In this document: positions 42,666 to 51,628 of the stretch, in pieces
Layout: each line of letters opens with the position of its first letter
How positions within the stretch are numbered: the stretch's first letter is position 1
Program-made: the position numbers and the translations under genes
Origin: Nostocoides sp.
GTDB lineage: Bacteria > Actinomycetota > Actinomycetes > Actinomycetales > Dermatophilaceae
DNA length: 64,000 nucleotides
NCBI GenBank assembly: GCA_016716625.1
Contig: JADJVJ010000001.1
Coordinates: forward strand, 62,001 to 126,000
Reading direction: 5' to 3'
Notes under the pieces: generated by a model
What the model was told of the DNA's origin: nothing
What the model saw: only the letters and a program-made list of their open reading frames with translations
Databases searched by the model: none

Positions 42666-43600
42666 ATGAGCGATCCATGGGCCGAAGTCCGGCGATTCGC
42701 CGCGGGGCAGTATGGCCTGGTCTCTCGCCGCCAAGCCCTTGCGTGCGGGCTCACCGCCGAGACGGTGCGGCACCGGCTGCGCACAGAGCGCTTGAGGCGG
42801 GTGTATGGCGGTGTGTATCAGACGCAACCCGGCGACTGCACATGGGAGGCCAAGGCCGCGGCGGCGCTACTCGCGGTGTGGTCTGGGGGGTATCCCATCG
42901 ACGCGGTCCTCGCGGGGCCCTCCGCCGCGCGCCTCCACGCACTCACTCCACGGGATCCTGCCTCCCTGCTCGTCGCGGTTCCGGCCGGTCGCCACCTCGT
43001 GCCGCCACCGGGGGTGAGGGTCATCCGCCGATATTCATTCGAACGGCTCGTCGACCCCACGTCGACCTTCCCCTGGGTCACGACTCCGGCCGCCACGGTG
43101 ATCGACTGCGCCGCCTCCGGGTCGCCGGAGGAGGCGTTGGGCTGGGTCGCCGATGGTATCCGCTCTCATCGAGTGAGTTCCTCGGAACCTCGTCAGGAGT
43201 TGCTGCGGAGGGGCCGGGTCCGACATTTGGCGAACTCCTCCGTGAGGTTCTCGATGACGTGGCGTCCGGGGCGGAGAGCGCCGCCGAAGTGAACTACGTA
43301 CGACGGGTGGAGCGGGCGCATGGACTGCCCGAAGCGATCCGCCAAATGCCACGCAACGGGGGTGCCCAGCGACACGACAACGCATACGCGGAGTTCGCCT
43401 ACCTGGTTGAGGTCGACGGACGGCTCCATGGTGCGTAGTCAGCGCGGGTGCCCGAGACCGCCAAGCCAGCGCCCAGGGGTGGCTCACCGATCGGGTCTTC
43501 TGGGTCGATGTGGGTCCGCGGGCATGCACCACGGCCGCCGAGATTGCTGCCGTGTTGGGTGCGAGGGGTTGGACAGGGCGCCCGCACCCGTGTCGTCGGC
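42666..43600 (+). pseudogene. Broken AbiEi/DUF559-like gene
   Basis: From ATG 42666: VRRFAAGQYGLVSRRQALACG, TWEAKAAAALLAVWSGG, ARLHALTP, VIDCAASGSPEEALGWVADG: an AbiEi-type winged helix and core. At about 43227 one base is lost and the frame becomes GELLREVLDDVASGAESAAE ... YLVEVDGRLHG, ending at TAG 43436-43438. A third frame has VFWVDVGPRACTTAAEIAAV and ARGWTGRPHPC, the normal C-terminus (DUF559-like). Two or more frameshifts and a loss of the catalytic stretch after DGRLHG. Homologues are often linked to type IV abortive-infection/toxin-antitoxin loci, but no AbiEii partner is here. Confidence 0.8.
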
Positions 43601-43615
43601 CCCTCTGCGCGCTGC

Positions 43616-43655
43616 GTGGTGGGTTGGCGGGGTCCTGACCCCGCCAACCCACCAC
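43616..43655. repeat. Palindromic repeat, copy 2 (perfect)
   Basis: Perfect 19-bp arms GTGGTGGGTTGGCGGGGTC / GACCCCGCCAACCCACCAC around CT. Right after the AbiEi-like remnant and 15 bp past the stop (43670) of the minus-strand aminotransferase. It could serve as that gene's terminator as well as a dispersed repeat. Confidence 0.9.
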
Positions 43656-43669
43656 CCAAGAGGGCGTCG

Positions 43670-45070
43670 TCAGGCGCGCAGGGCCTCGGCGAGCTCGCGG
43701 AAGTCGGTGACGAGCTGGTCCATGTCCGCCCGGGTATGCGCGAGCGACACCAGCCACTGCTCATCGAGTCCAGGCGGGGTGAGGATGCCGCGGTTGACTC
43801 CCCACAGCCAGGACAGCTCGGCAACGCCGAAGTCCGTGGCCTTGTAGTCCCGGTAGTTGCGCACCGGAGTGGGCGACCAGGTGATGCAGCCCTTGACGCC
43901 GAGCGCCACCGTGTGGGCGGGCAGTTCGAACTCGGTGATGATCGCATCGACCGCGTCGAGGACACCGACGTTGATCTCCTCGGCCTTGTCCAAGGCCTCG
44001 TGGGTGCAGACCTCGTGGACGGCTTTGGCGGCCGCCATGACGAGGGGGTTGCCGTTGTAGGTGCCGAAGTGCGCCATCCGGCCGTCGACGACGACCTCCA
44101 TGACGTGCCGCTTGCCACCGAACGCGGCGAGCGGCAGACCGCCACCGATGCTCTTGGCGAGGGTCACGAGGTCGGGCTGGACTCCGAGTCGCTGCGAGGC
44201 TCCGGCATAGCCGGCGGTGAGCCCCGTCTTGACTTCGTCGAAGATGAGGAGTGCGCCGTGCTCGTCGGCGGCCGCCCGCACACCCGCCAGGTAGCCCTCG
44301 TCGGGCACGACGATGGCGAGGTTCTCGATGACCGGTTCCATGACGATCGCCGCCACCTCGGAGCCGTGCGTGGCGAGAATCCCACGGAGGTAGTCGAGGT
44401 TGTTGAACGGCACGACATACACCGTTCCGGCCTCGACGTCGAACGGCACGTCCGGTATCGGCGACTCGGCGGGACCGATGTCGGCCAGGGCTGGCTTGAC
44501 CGACACCTGGAGGGCGTCGTAACCGCCGTGGTACCCGCCCTCGATCTTGATGATCGCCTTGCGGCCGGTGTAGGCGCGGGCCGCCCGGACGGCATACATG
44601 ATCGACTCGGTGCCCGACTGGGTGAACCGGAGCATGTCGAGGTGGAAGCGCTCCTGGAAGAGCTCGGCGACCTCGGTGGAGACTGGGGAGGGGGTGACGA
44701 AGAGGGTGCCGACCTCACGGAGGGCATGGTCGACGTGCTCGACGACCGTGGGGTTGAGATGGCCGACGAGCATGGCGCCAAAACCCATGGACAGATCGAG
44801 CAGTTGGCGGCCGTCGACATCGGTGAGCCAGGCGCCGCGAGCCTTGGCGATGGAGATGGGGTGCGGGTCCCAGTGCTGGAACGAGCTCGTCACGCCGAGG
44901 GGGAGGGTCTTACTGGCTCGCGCGTTGTGCTCCGCCGAGTTCGGGGTCTGCGCCGAGAACCGCTCCCACTCCTTGGCCAGCAGGGCCTCGATGCGTTCCC
45001 GGTTGAGCGGGGTGAAGCTCTCCGGGAGCCAGCGGCGGGTCGCCGGGTCGTGAGCGGGCCAAGCGGTCAT
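43670..45070 (-). CDS. Class III (glutamate-1-semialdehyde aminotransferase-like) PLP enzyme
   Basis: 466 residues. TQSGTESIMYAVRAARAYTG binds PLP phosphate, IFDEVKTGL is the Asp that pairs with the pyridine N, and LVTLAKSIGGGLPLAAFGG has the Schiff-base Lys. Closest in layout to HemL-like or other class III aminotransferases. The N-terminal 60 residues (WLPESFTPLNRERIEALLAKEW) are unusual, so true GSAM function is doubtful. Substrate unknown. Confidence 0.85.
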   Translation of the reverse strand: MTAWPAHDPATRRWLPESFTPLNRERIEALLAKEWERFSAQTPNSAEHNARASKTLPLGVTSSFQHWDPHPISIAKARGAWLTDVDGRQLLDLSMGFGAMLVGHLNPTVVEHVDHALREVGTLFVTPSPVSTEVAELFQERFHLDMLRFTQSGTESIMYAVRAARAYTGRKAIIKIEGGYHGGYDALQVSVKPALADIGPAESPIPDVPFDVEAGTVYVVPFNNLDYLRGILATHGSEVAAIVMEPVIENLAIVVPDEGYLAGVRAAADEHGALLIFDEVKTGLTAGYAGASQRLGVQPDLVTLAKSIGGGLPLAAFGGKRHVMEVVVDGRMAHFGTYNGNPLVMAAAKAVHEVCTHEALDKAEEINVGVLDAVDAIITEFELPAHTVALGVKGCITWSPTPVRNYRDYKATDFGVAELSWLWGVNRGILTPPGLDEQWLVSLAHTRADMDQLVTDFRELAEALRA

Positions 45071-45243
45071 GATCTCTCCTCCACGCCGCGGGATGGGCGG
45101 CTACGGGTCGATAGGTTCCGGCCATTGTTGCGTATCGGTGGACAATCGGCCACCCTCGGCACGGATTTCCCGGGTTCAGATCCTCCGAATCAACGGATTC
45201 CGCGTCCACCCTCCGGCGAGGCGGCTCCCGACCACGGTCCGTC

Positions 45244-45293
45244 GACGCCGCGCAACTAAGGCTCGCCTGACGCCGCGCAACTAAGGCTCGCCT
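45244..45293 (+). repeat. Perfect 25-bp tandem duplication upstream of cydA
   Basis: Two identical 25-bp units (45244-45268 and 45269-45293), each ending in ACTAAGGCTCGCCT. The core TAAGGCT-CCT is only weakly like a DtxR/IdeR box. It lies about 100 bp upstream of ATG 45392. Confidence 0.9.
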
Positions 45294-45343
45294 GCGTGGC
45301 AGACCTCACCCCCCAACCCGACCTGGGGCCCCAATTGTCGACA

Positions 45344-45366
45344 GTAGTGTTACTACGTCCCGTAGT
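45344..45366. promoter_or_regulatory. GTAGT/ACTAC dyad, possible BlaI operator at cydA
   Basis: GTAGT-GTT-ACTAC (45344-45356) followed by GTCCC and GTAGT (45362-45366). The pair TACTAC-N5-GTAGT resembles the TACTA...TGTAGTA arms of BlaI/MecI operators, with one base more spacing. It is 26 bp before the ATG, a repressing position. Confidence 0.5.
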
Positions 45367-45391
45367 TTCAAGCTCCCTCCAGGAGTTCCAT

Positions 45392-46846
45392 ATGGATGCC
45401 CTTGATCTGGCCAGGTGGCAGTTCGCGATCACCACGGTCTATCACTTCCTCTTCGTCCCGATCACCATCGGGATGTCCCTCATCGTCGCGATCTTCCATT
45501 CCGCGTGGGTGCGCACCCACAACGAGCAGTGGCTCCGGCTGACGAAGTTCTTCGGCAAGCTCTTCATGATCAACTTCGCCCTCGGCCTGGTCACCGGCAT
45601 CGTCCAGGAGTTCCAGTTCGGGATGAACTGGTCGGACTACTCGCGGTTCGTCGGCGATATCTTCGGCGCCCCACTCGCGTTCGAGGCGCTGCTCGCCTTC
45701 TTCCTCGAGTCGACCTTCCTCGGCATCTGGATCTTCGGCTGGGGCCGGATCCCCGAGAAGCTGCACGCAAGCACCATGTGGCTCACCCACATCGGGACCG
45801 TGCTGTCGGCCTACTTCATCCTCGCGGCGAACTCCTTCATGCAGAACCCGGTCGGGTTCAAGTTCAACCCCGCGACCGGCCGCGCCGAGATGGACGACTT
45901 CCTCGCCGTCCTCGTCAACAAGGTCCAGCTGGTTACCTTCCCGCACGTCATCACCGGGGCCTACATGACCGGTGGTGCCGTCGTACTCGGCGTCGCGCTC
46001 TGGCTCTGGATGAAGCACGACGGGACCGCGGATGCCCCCATGTACCGCTCGGCCGTCAAGCTCGGGTCGGTCTTCACCGTCATTGCGAGCCTGCTCGTCA
46101 TCGTGACCGGTGACATCCAGGGCAAGATCATGACCGAGGTCCAGCCGATGAAGATGGCGGCCGCCGAGGCGCTCTACGAGACCGAGCAGAACGCCGGCTT
46201 CTCGATCTTCACGATCGGATCCCTCGACGGGTCCAAGGAAGTCTTCTCGATCAAGGTTCCCGGGCTGCTCTCCTTCCTCGCCACCGGCTCCTTCGGCAAC
46301 GAGGTCAAGGGCATCACCGAACTCGAGGCCGCCGCCAAAGAACTCCCGGCCAAGGTCGAGGCGCAGTACGGCCCCGAGGTCGCCAAGCTCGCCACCGCCG
46401 AGTCCTACACCCCGAATATCCCGATCAGTTACTGGACCTTCCGACTCATGATGGGGCTCGGGTTCCTCGGCACACTCTTCGGGATCATGTCATGGCTGGC
46501 GGCCCGCAAGGAGCGCGCGCCCCAGGGTGCCTTGTGGCGGCAGATCGCCATCTGGACCCCGCTGCTGCCGGTCTTCGCGATGGCCTTCGGCTGGATCTTC
46601 ACCGAGATGGGTCGTCAGCCGTGGGTCGTCAACGGCCTGATGACGACCGCCACCGGGGTTTCCCCGTCGGTGAGCGCCGCCGAGGTCTTCATCTCGATGA
46701 TCGTCTACACCCTCGTGTATGCCGTGCTGGCCGTCATCGAGATCAAGCTCTTCCTCACCTATGTCCGTCGCGGCGCCGAGCCCTTCCAGGCTCCTGGCGA
46801 CCCCAAGGACACCCATGAGGACGCCCCCCTCCAGTTCGCGTACTGA
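45392..46846 (+). CDS. cydA: Cytochrome bd ubiquinol/menaquinol oxidase subunit I
   Basis: 484 residues, nine transmembrane helices. LARWQFAITTVYHFLFVPITIGMS has heme b595 His; KLFMINFALGLVTGIVQEFQFGMNW is conserved around the b558/Glu region; NSFMQNPVGF and GRQPWVV are signatures. Short Q-loop version. Oxidises menaquinol and reduces O2 with high affinity. ATG 45392 behind CCAGGAG. Operon cydABDC follows. Confidence 0.97.
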   Translation: MDALDLARWQFAITTVYHFLFVPITIGMSLIVAIFHSAWVRTHNEQWLRLTKFFGKLFMINFALGLVTGIVQEFQFGMNWSDYSRFVGDIFGAPLAFEALLAFFLESTFLGIWIFGWGRIPEKLHASTMWLTHIGTVLSAYFILAANSFMQNPVGFKFNPATGRAEMDDFLAVLVNKVQLVTFPHVITGAYMTGGAVVLGVALWLWMKHDGTADAPMYRSAVKLGSVFTVIASLLVIVTGDIQGKIMTEVQPMKMAAAEALYETEQNAGFSIFTIGSLDGSKEVFSIKVPGLLSFLATGSFGNEVKGITELEAAAKELPAKVEAQYGPEVAKLATAESYTPNIPISYWTFRLMMGLGFLGTLFGIMSWLAARKERAPQGALWRQIAIWTPLLPVFAMAFGWIFTEMGRQPWVVNGLMTTATGVSPSVSAAEVFISMIVYTLVYAVLAVIEIKLFLTYVRRGAEPFQAPGDPKDTHEDAPLQFAY

Positions 46847-46870
46847 GATCGCAAGGACTGACGAATAACC

Positions 46871-47908
46871 ATGGATTACACCGTTCTTCAACTCATCTGG
46901 TTCGTTCTCATCGGGGTGCTCTGGACCGGGTACCTCGTCCTCGAGGGCTTCGACTTCGGCGTGGGCATGCTGCTCCCGGCACTCGGCCCGGGCCGAGACG
47001 CCGCCGACTCGGAGCGCCGCAAGCGCGTCATGCTGACCACCATCGGCCCGCACTGGGATGGCAATGAGGTCTGGCTGCTCACCGCCGGTGGCGCGACCTT
47101 CGCCGCCTTCCCCGAGTGGTACGCGACGATGTTCTCCGCGTTCTACCTGCCGCTGTTGCTCGTGCTCGTCGCGCTCATCGTGCGCAACATGGGCCTCGAG
47201 TACCGCGGCAAGCGCGACAACGAGACCTGGCGCAAGCGCTGGGACCGCGCGATCATTGCCGGGTCGGTCGTCGCGCCGCTGCTCGTCGGCGTCGCTCTGA
47301 CCAACGTCGTCCGGGGGCTGCCGATCGACAGCAGCATGGAGTTCGCCGGTAACCTCTTCACCCTGCTCAACCCGATGTCTCTCCTCGGTGGGCTCGTCAT
47401 CCTGGGCCTGTGCCTCACCCATGGCGCCTTCTTCCTCGCGCTCAAGACCGATGGTGAGATCCGCAGGGATGCAAGGGCGCTCGCCACGAAGGTGGGCCTG
47501 GGCACGGCGGTGCTCGCCGTCATACTCCTCGCCTGGCTCGGTTTCGCCAAGGGCACCATGTGGACCTGGATCACGACGGTGATTGCTGCCGTGGCCCTGC
47601 TCGCCGCCATCGCGATGAACATGCGCGGCAAGGAGGGTTTCGCCTTCACCGGCACCGCGATCACCATCGCTGCAGCGGTGGCGACGTACTTCCTCGCGCT
47701 CTTCCCCAACGTCATGCCCTCCACCCTGGAGGGTGGCACCAGCCTGACGATCATGAACGCGTCGAGCACCGAGCTCACCCTGAAGATCATGACGATCGCC
47801 GCGGCGGTCTTCACGCCGATCGTGCTCATCTACACGGCGTGGACCTATTGGGTCTTCCGCAAGCGGATCGCCACGCACCACATCCCGAAACCGGTTGCGG
47901 TGAGCTGA
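46871..47908 (+). CDS. cydB: Cytochrome bd oxidase subunit II
   Basis: 345 residues, eight or nine transmembrane helices. LQLIWFVLIGVLWTGYLVLEGFDFGVGMLLP is the diagnostic N-terminus; GPHWDGNEVWLLTAGGATFAAFP follows. Together with CydA forms the quinol oxidase. Starts 24 nt after cydA. Confidence 0.97.
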   Translation: MDYTVLQLIWFVLIGVLWTGYLVLEGFDFGVGMLLPALGPGRDAADSERRKRVMLTTIGPHWDGNEVWLLTAGGATFAAFPEWYATMFSAFYLPLLLVLVALIVRNMGLEYRGKRDNETWRKRWDRAIIAGSVVAPLLVGVALTNVVRGLPIDSSMEFAGNLFTLLNPMSLLGGLVILGLCLTHGAFFLALKTDGEIRRDARALATKVGLGTAVLAVILLAWLGFAKGTMWTWITTVIAAVALLAAIAMNMRGKEGFAFTGTAITIAAAVATYFLALFPNVMPSTLEGGTSLTIMNASSTELTLKIMTIAAAVFTPIVLIYTAWTYWVFRKRIATHHIPKPVAVS

Positions 47909-47913
47909 CGCTC

Positions 47914-49572
47914 GTGCGTCCGGTCAACCCGCTGCTGTTCAGGGCGGCGCCGGCAGCTCGGCTGCCGGTCGCCGCCCTGGCGGTTGCCGGGGTGCTCCAG
48001 GGCCTGGCCACGCTGGGGCTCGCCTTCGCCCTGACCGGGCTCGTCGTCACCGTCGTCAACGGCGCACCGCTGACTTCGCCGGTGCGCGCATTGTTCGTCG
48101 CCTTCGTCGTCCGGGCCATACTCGGCTGGGGCATCGAGCGGGTCGCGGCCTGGGCGGGGGTGGTCGTGAGCACCGGGCTGCGCCGACGCCTGCTCGAGCA
48201 CTGGCTCGGCCTGCCTGCGGAGCGCCGCCCGAGCCCGGAGCGGGCCGTCACCCTGGCCGCGCAGGGCTCCGCGACGATCGAGCCGTATGCCGCCCGGTTC
48301 CTCCCCGCGCTCCTCACGGCGGGTGTGGTGCCCGTGCTGGCGATCGGCGCGCTCTTGTGGGTGGACTGGATCAGCGCGGTCATCGTCATCGTCACGCTCC
48401 CGCTGCTGCCGTTCTTCGCCGCGCTCATCGGGCGCACGACCCAGGACGAGACGGATCGTCGCTGGCGCGCGATGTCCTCGCTAGCCGGGCACTTCCTTGA
48501 CGTCATGCGGGGGCTGCCGACGCTCGTCAGTTACGGACGGGCCGAGCGCCAGATCGAGACCATCGCCGCGGTCAGCGAGAAGCATCGCGCTGCCACGATG
48601 CGGACCTTGCGGCTGGCTTTCCTCTCCTCGGCCGCACTGGAACTCCTCGCGTCGATCTCCGTCGCCATTGTCGCGGTGACCGTCGGGCTTCGGCTGAGCC
48701 ACGGGTCGATGACGCTCTTCTCCGGGTTGCTGGCGATCCTGCTCGCGCCCGAGGCGTACTGGCCCATCCGTCGGGTGGGGGCCGAGTTCCATGCCGCCGC
48801 TGACGGCGCGGCGGCATTGGACGCCATACTCGGTGAACTGTCCCCGCCGTCCTCCTCCGCTGTTGACGTAACCTCTGCTAGCACTGGTTACGTGCAGGGG
48901 CAGAGGATGCATCCTGCGGCTCTGAAACCAACGTCTGCTAGCAGAGGTTGCGTCGAGGAGGTCGGGGTGCGGGTCGAGGGTGTGACCTACACCTACCCCG
49001 GGGCGCAGCAACCGGTGCTGCGCGAGGTGACCCTCGAGGCCGGACCCGGCCTGACCGTCCTCACCGGACGTTCCGGGGCGGGCAAGACCACTCTCCTGGA
49101 ACTCGCTGCGGGGCTGCGCACGCCACAATCCGGAACAGTGCTGGCCGGGCGGAGCCACCTGGTCAGCCAACGCCCCTTCCTGCCCGCTTCGACCCTTCGG
49201 GAGGCGGTCCGGCTCGGCAACCGCGCCGCAGACGACGCGATCTGGTCGGCCCTGCGCGAGGTTGGCCTCGACGGTTTTATCGCAAGCCTGCCCGCAGTGC
49301 TCGACACTGGCATCGGGGACGACGGCTTCGGGCTCTCCGCCGGTCAGCGCGCCCGGATCGCCCTGGCCCGGGCCCTGCTCTCCGATGCCCCGGTGCTCCT
49401 CCTCGACGAGCCCACGGCCCATCTCGACGCCTCCGCGAGCGAACTGGTCCACGGCCTCATCCGGCGGCTCGCCGACCGGCATACGGTCATCGTCGTGACG
49501 CACCGGCCCGAACTGCTCGGCCTCGCCGACCACCAGGTCGACCTCGACGCCCTCGCCGGAGCGCGGCCATGA
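47914..49572 (+). CDS. cydD: CydD-type ABC transporter with in-frame insertion
   Basis: 552 residues, half-transporter. Six transmembrane helices cover 10-300 (for example LPVAALAVAGVLQGLATLGLA), and the nucleotide-binding domain covers about 345-540: Walker A GRSGAGKTT, signature LSAGQRARIALARAL, Walker B VLLLDEPTAHLD, H-loop THRP. CydDC exports thiols (glutathione/cysteine in E. coli) needed for heme insertion into cytochrome bd. Residues 318-347 are encoded exactly by a 90-bp palindromic element (48865-48954) at the TMD-NBD joint. GTG 47914 starts 5 nt after cydB. Confidence 0.93.
   Translation: MRPVNPLLFRAAPAARLPVAALAVAGVLQGLATLGLAFALTGLVVTVVNGAPLTSPVRALFVAFVVRAILGWGIERVAAWAGVVVSTGLRRRLLEHWLGLPAERRPSPERAVTLAAQGSATIEPYAARFLPALLTAGVVPVLAIGALLWVDWISAVIVIVTLPLLPFFAALIGRTTQDETDRRWRAMSSLAGHFLDVMRGLPTLVSYGRAERQIETIAAVSEKHRAATMRTLRLAFLSSAALELLASISVAIVAVTVGLRLSHGSMTLFSGLLAILLAPEAYWPIRRVGAEFHAAADGAAALDAILGELSPPSSSAVDVTSASTGYVQGQRMHPAALKPTSASRGCVEEVGVRVEGVTYTYPGAQQPVLREVTLEAGPGLTVLTGRSGAGKTTLLELAAGLRTPQSGTVLAGRSHLVSQRPFLPASTLREAVRLGNRAADDAIWSALREVGLDGFIASLPAVLDTGIGDDGFGLSAGQRARIALARALLSDAPVLLLDEPTAHLDASASELVHGLIRRLADRHTVIVVTHRPELLGLADHQVDLDALAGARP
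48865..48954. repeat. 90-bp palindromic element inserted in frame in cydD
   Basis: The element is centred on GGATGCATCC (48905-48914). Position x pairs with 97819-x without any gap; 33 of 45 pairs match. The ends are GACG(T/C)AACCTCTGCTAGCA. It starts on a codon boundary, is 30 codons long, and both strands stay open. Both strands encode related motifs (TSAS ... RMHP ... TSASRG). It behaves like a palindromic coding insertion comparable to Rickettsia palindromic elements. Confidence 0.85.
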
Positions 49573-51194
49573 CGACCCCGCGCCGCATCCTGCTCGCCGG
49601 GCTCGTCGGGGGGCTCGCGACCTCCGCCGGCATCGCGCTCACCGCGACCAGTGGCTGGCTCATCGTCCGGGCGAGCGAACGACCCGTGCTGCTCACCCTG
49701 TTCGTCGCCATCGTCGGGGTACGGGCGTTCGGGATGGCTCGCCCGCTTCTTCGGTATGTCGAGCGGATCCTCAGCCACGATGCCGCCCTGCGCGACCTCG
49801 CGGATCGCCGCACCGCGGTGTATGCCGACCTCATCCCGCTCACTCCCGCCCGCCTCGGCAAGGGGTCTCGCGCGAGCATCCTCTCAGGCGTCGTCGACGA
49901 CCTCACCGATGTCGTCGAGTCCTCGGTCCGGGTGAGCGTTCCGCTGGTCGCCAGTGCCGTCGCGGGCCTGCTCGCGGCGCTGCTCGCCGCCGCATTCGAC
50001 CCCCGCATGGGCCTCGTCCTCGCGGTGTTTCTCCTCGCGTTCCTTGGCGTGGGTGTGGTCGGCCGATGGCTTGAGGGGGCGGCCCAGGACGCCTTGACGG
50101 CGGCCCGGGTCGAGGTGCTCCGGGTGAGCGACCTGGTCGCCCGCCACGCGACCGAACTCCAGGCCATCGGCGCCCAAGAGGCGGCACTCTCCTGGATCGA
50201 CACGGCCCACGAGACCCTACGCCGATCAGTCACCCGTCAGAGCCGGGGTCGAGCCCTGGTCAGTGCGGCTCTGCTGCTCGCGACCGCGGCCGCCACGGTG
50301 GCCTCGGCCATGCTCGTTGACGTGGCGGCAGTGGGTGCGCCGGTGGCGGCCCTGCTCGTCGTCGTACCGGTCGCGTTGGGTGACGCCTTGGCTCCGCTCG
50401 TCGATGTCATTCGGGCGGCCGCCCGCACCGCCGGCAGCGAACGCCGGCTCAACACTCTGCTCCTCCAGACCCCCGCGGTGACCGAGCCGCCGACCGCCGA
50501 CCCCAAGCCTCTGCCGCAGCATCCCGCGCTCACCCTCGAGGCCGTCACGGCCAGTTGGACCGGGACACGCACCGACCTTGGGCCCACCGACCTCGATCTC
50601 CCGCCGGGCCGCTCACTTGCCGTCGTGGGCGCCAACGGTTCCGGGAAGTCGACCCTGTTGGCCGTCCTCGCCCGACACCTCGCGCCCTCCTCGGGCCGGT
50701 ATGTCGTCGGCGGGTCGGACGTTGTCGACCGATCGCTTGCTCAGGTACGGGCAGCCATCGCCGTTGTCGATGACGAACCGCACATCTTTGCGGGCACCCT
50801 TCGGGACAACCTCGTGCTGGCGGCCCCGGAGGTCAGCGACGAGGAACTCGACAACGCACTGAGGCGCGCAGGTCTGGCGGCCTGGGTCGACTCTCTCCCC
50901 GAGGGGATGGACACCCGGCTCGGCACCGGGGCCCGGGGAGTTTCCGGCGGCGAACGAGCTCGGCTCGGTCTGGCCCGCGCCTTGGCCTCCGCGCGGCCCG
51001 TCATCCTCCTCGACGAACCGGTCGCCCATCTCGACCATGCCACCGCCCTGGCGGTCCTCGCCGACGTCACCAGCGCGACGGGCGGCCGAACCGTCGTCAT
51101 GGCGACGCACCGCCCCGAGGGGCTGGACAACTTCGACGAGGTCCGCGACCTCAGCCATCACCCTGCCCTGTCCACCACTGAGAAGGAGCTGTGA
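49569..51194 (+). CDS. cydC: CydC-type ABC transporter
   Basis: 541 residues, half-transporter. Transmembrane region 5-300; NBD with Walker A GANGSGKST, signature VSGGERARLGLARAL, Walker B VILLDEPVAHLD, H-loop THRP. Forms a heterodimer with CydD. ATG overlaps the cydD stop; its TGA overlaps the BlaI start. Confidence 0.95.
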   Translation: MTTPRRILLAGLVGGLATSAGIALTATSGWLIVRASERPVLLTLFVAIVGVRAFGMARPLLRYVERILSHDAALRDLADRRTAVYADLIPLTPARLGKGSRASILSGVVDDLTDVVESSVRVSVPLVASAVAGLLAALLAAAFDPRMGLVLAVFLLAFLGVGVVGRWLEGAAQDALTAARVEVLRVSDLVARHATELQAIGAQEAALSWIDTAHETLRRSVTRQSRGRALVSAALLLATAAATVASAMLVDVAAVGAPVAALLVVVPVALGDALAPLVDVIRAAARTAGSERRLNTLLLQTPAVTEPPTADPKPLPQHPALTLEAVTASWTGTRTDLGPTDLDLPPGRSLAVVGANGSGKSTLLAVLARHLAPSSGRYVVGGSDVVDRSLAQVRAAIAVVDDEPHIFAGTLRDNLVLAAPEVSDEELDNALRRAGLAAWVDSLPEGMDTRLGTGARGVSGGERARLGLARALASARPVILLDEPVAHLDHATALAVLADVTSATGGRTVVMATHRPEGLDNFDEVRDLSHHPALSTTEKEL

Positions 51195-51628
51195 TGGCAC
51201 GCCCCCCACTCTCCCCACGTTCCCCGAGTTCTCCACGCTCCCCTCGCATGGGGGACCTCGAACGGGTCGTCATGGAACACCTCTGGGAGTCCATGGCGCA
51301 GGACGAGGCCGAGGGCGGCGCGACGGTCCGTGACGTTCATGCCAAGTTCGCCGGTGAACGCGAGATCGCCTACACCACGGTCATGACGGTGCTCGACCGG
51401 CTCAGCCGCAAGGACCTCGTCACCCGGGTCCGGGACGGCCGTGCCTGGCGGTACCGGCCGTCGGACACCCGCGAAGCCCTCACCGCGGCAACCATGCGCA
51501 ACACCCTCGACGAGATCGACGTGACGAACCGGCGGCTCGCGCTGCTGCACTTCCTTGACGGTGCTTCCAGCGCCGAGCTCGCCGATCTCAAGGCCGCACT
51601 TGCCGAGATCGAAGCGCGGGGGAGCTGA
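51194..51628 (+). CDS. blaI: BlaI/MecI-family repressor
   Basis: 144 residues. Winged helix: LERVVMEHLWES, VRDVHAKFAGEREIAYTTVMTVLDRLSRKDLVTRVRDGRAWRY. The protein normally dimerises on TACTA/TGTAGTA dyads and is cleaved by its partner protease; the family's cleavage pair region is not clear. Starts at the stop of cydC (GTG 51191 or ATG 51194, after AAGGAG), so it is translationally coupled to the cytochrome bd operon. Confidence 0.9.
   Translation: MARPPLSPRSPSSPRSPRMGDLERVVMEHLWESMAQDEAEGGATVRDVHAKFAGEREIAYTTVMTVLDRLSRKDLVTRVRDGRAWRYRPSDTREALTAATMRNTLDEIDVTNRRLALLHFLDGASSAELADLKAALAEIEARGS

Larger units (their letters stand above)
45071..45391. other. 320-bp gap before cydA
   Basis: No gene. 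It contains the minus-strand promoter side of the aminotransferase (45071-45140), a 25-bp tandem duplication (45244-45293), TGTCGACA (45336-45343) and a BlaI-like dyad (45344-45366), ending with CCAGGAG before cydA. Confidence 0.7.

Noticed and set aside
45170..45200. GGTTCAGATCC looked like a tRNA T-loop
   Set aside because: No cloverleaf arms or acceptor pairing could be found around it.
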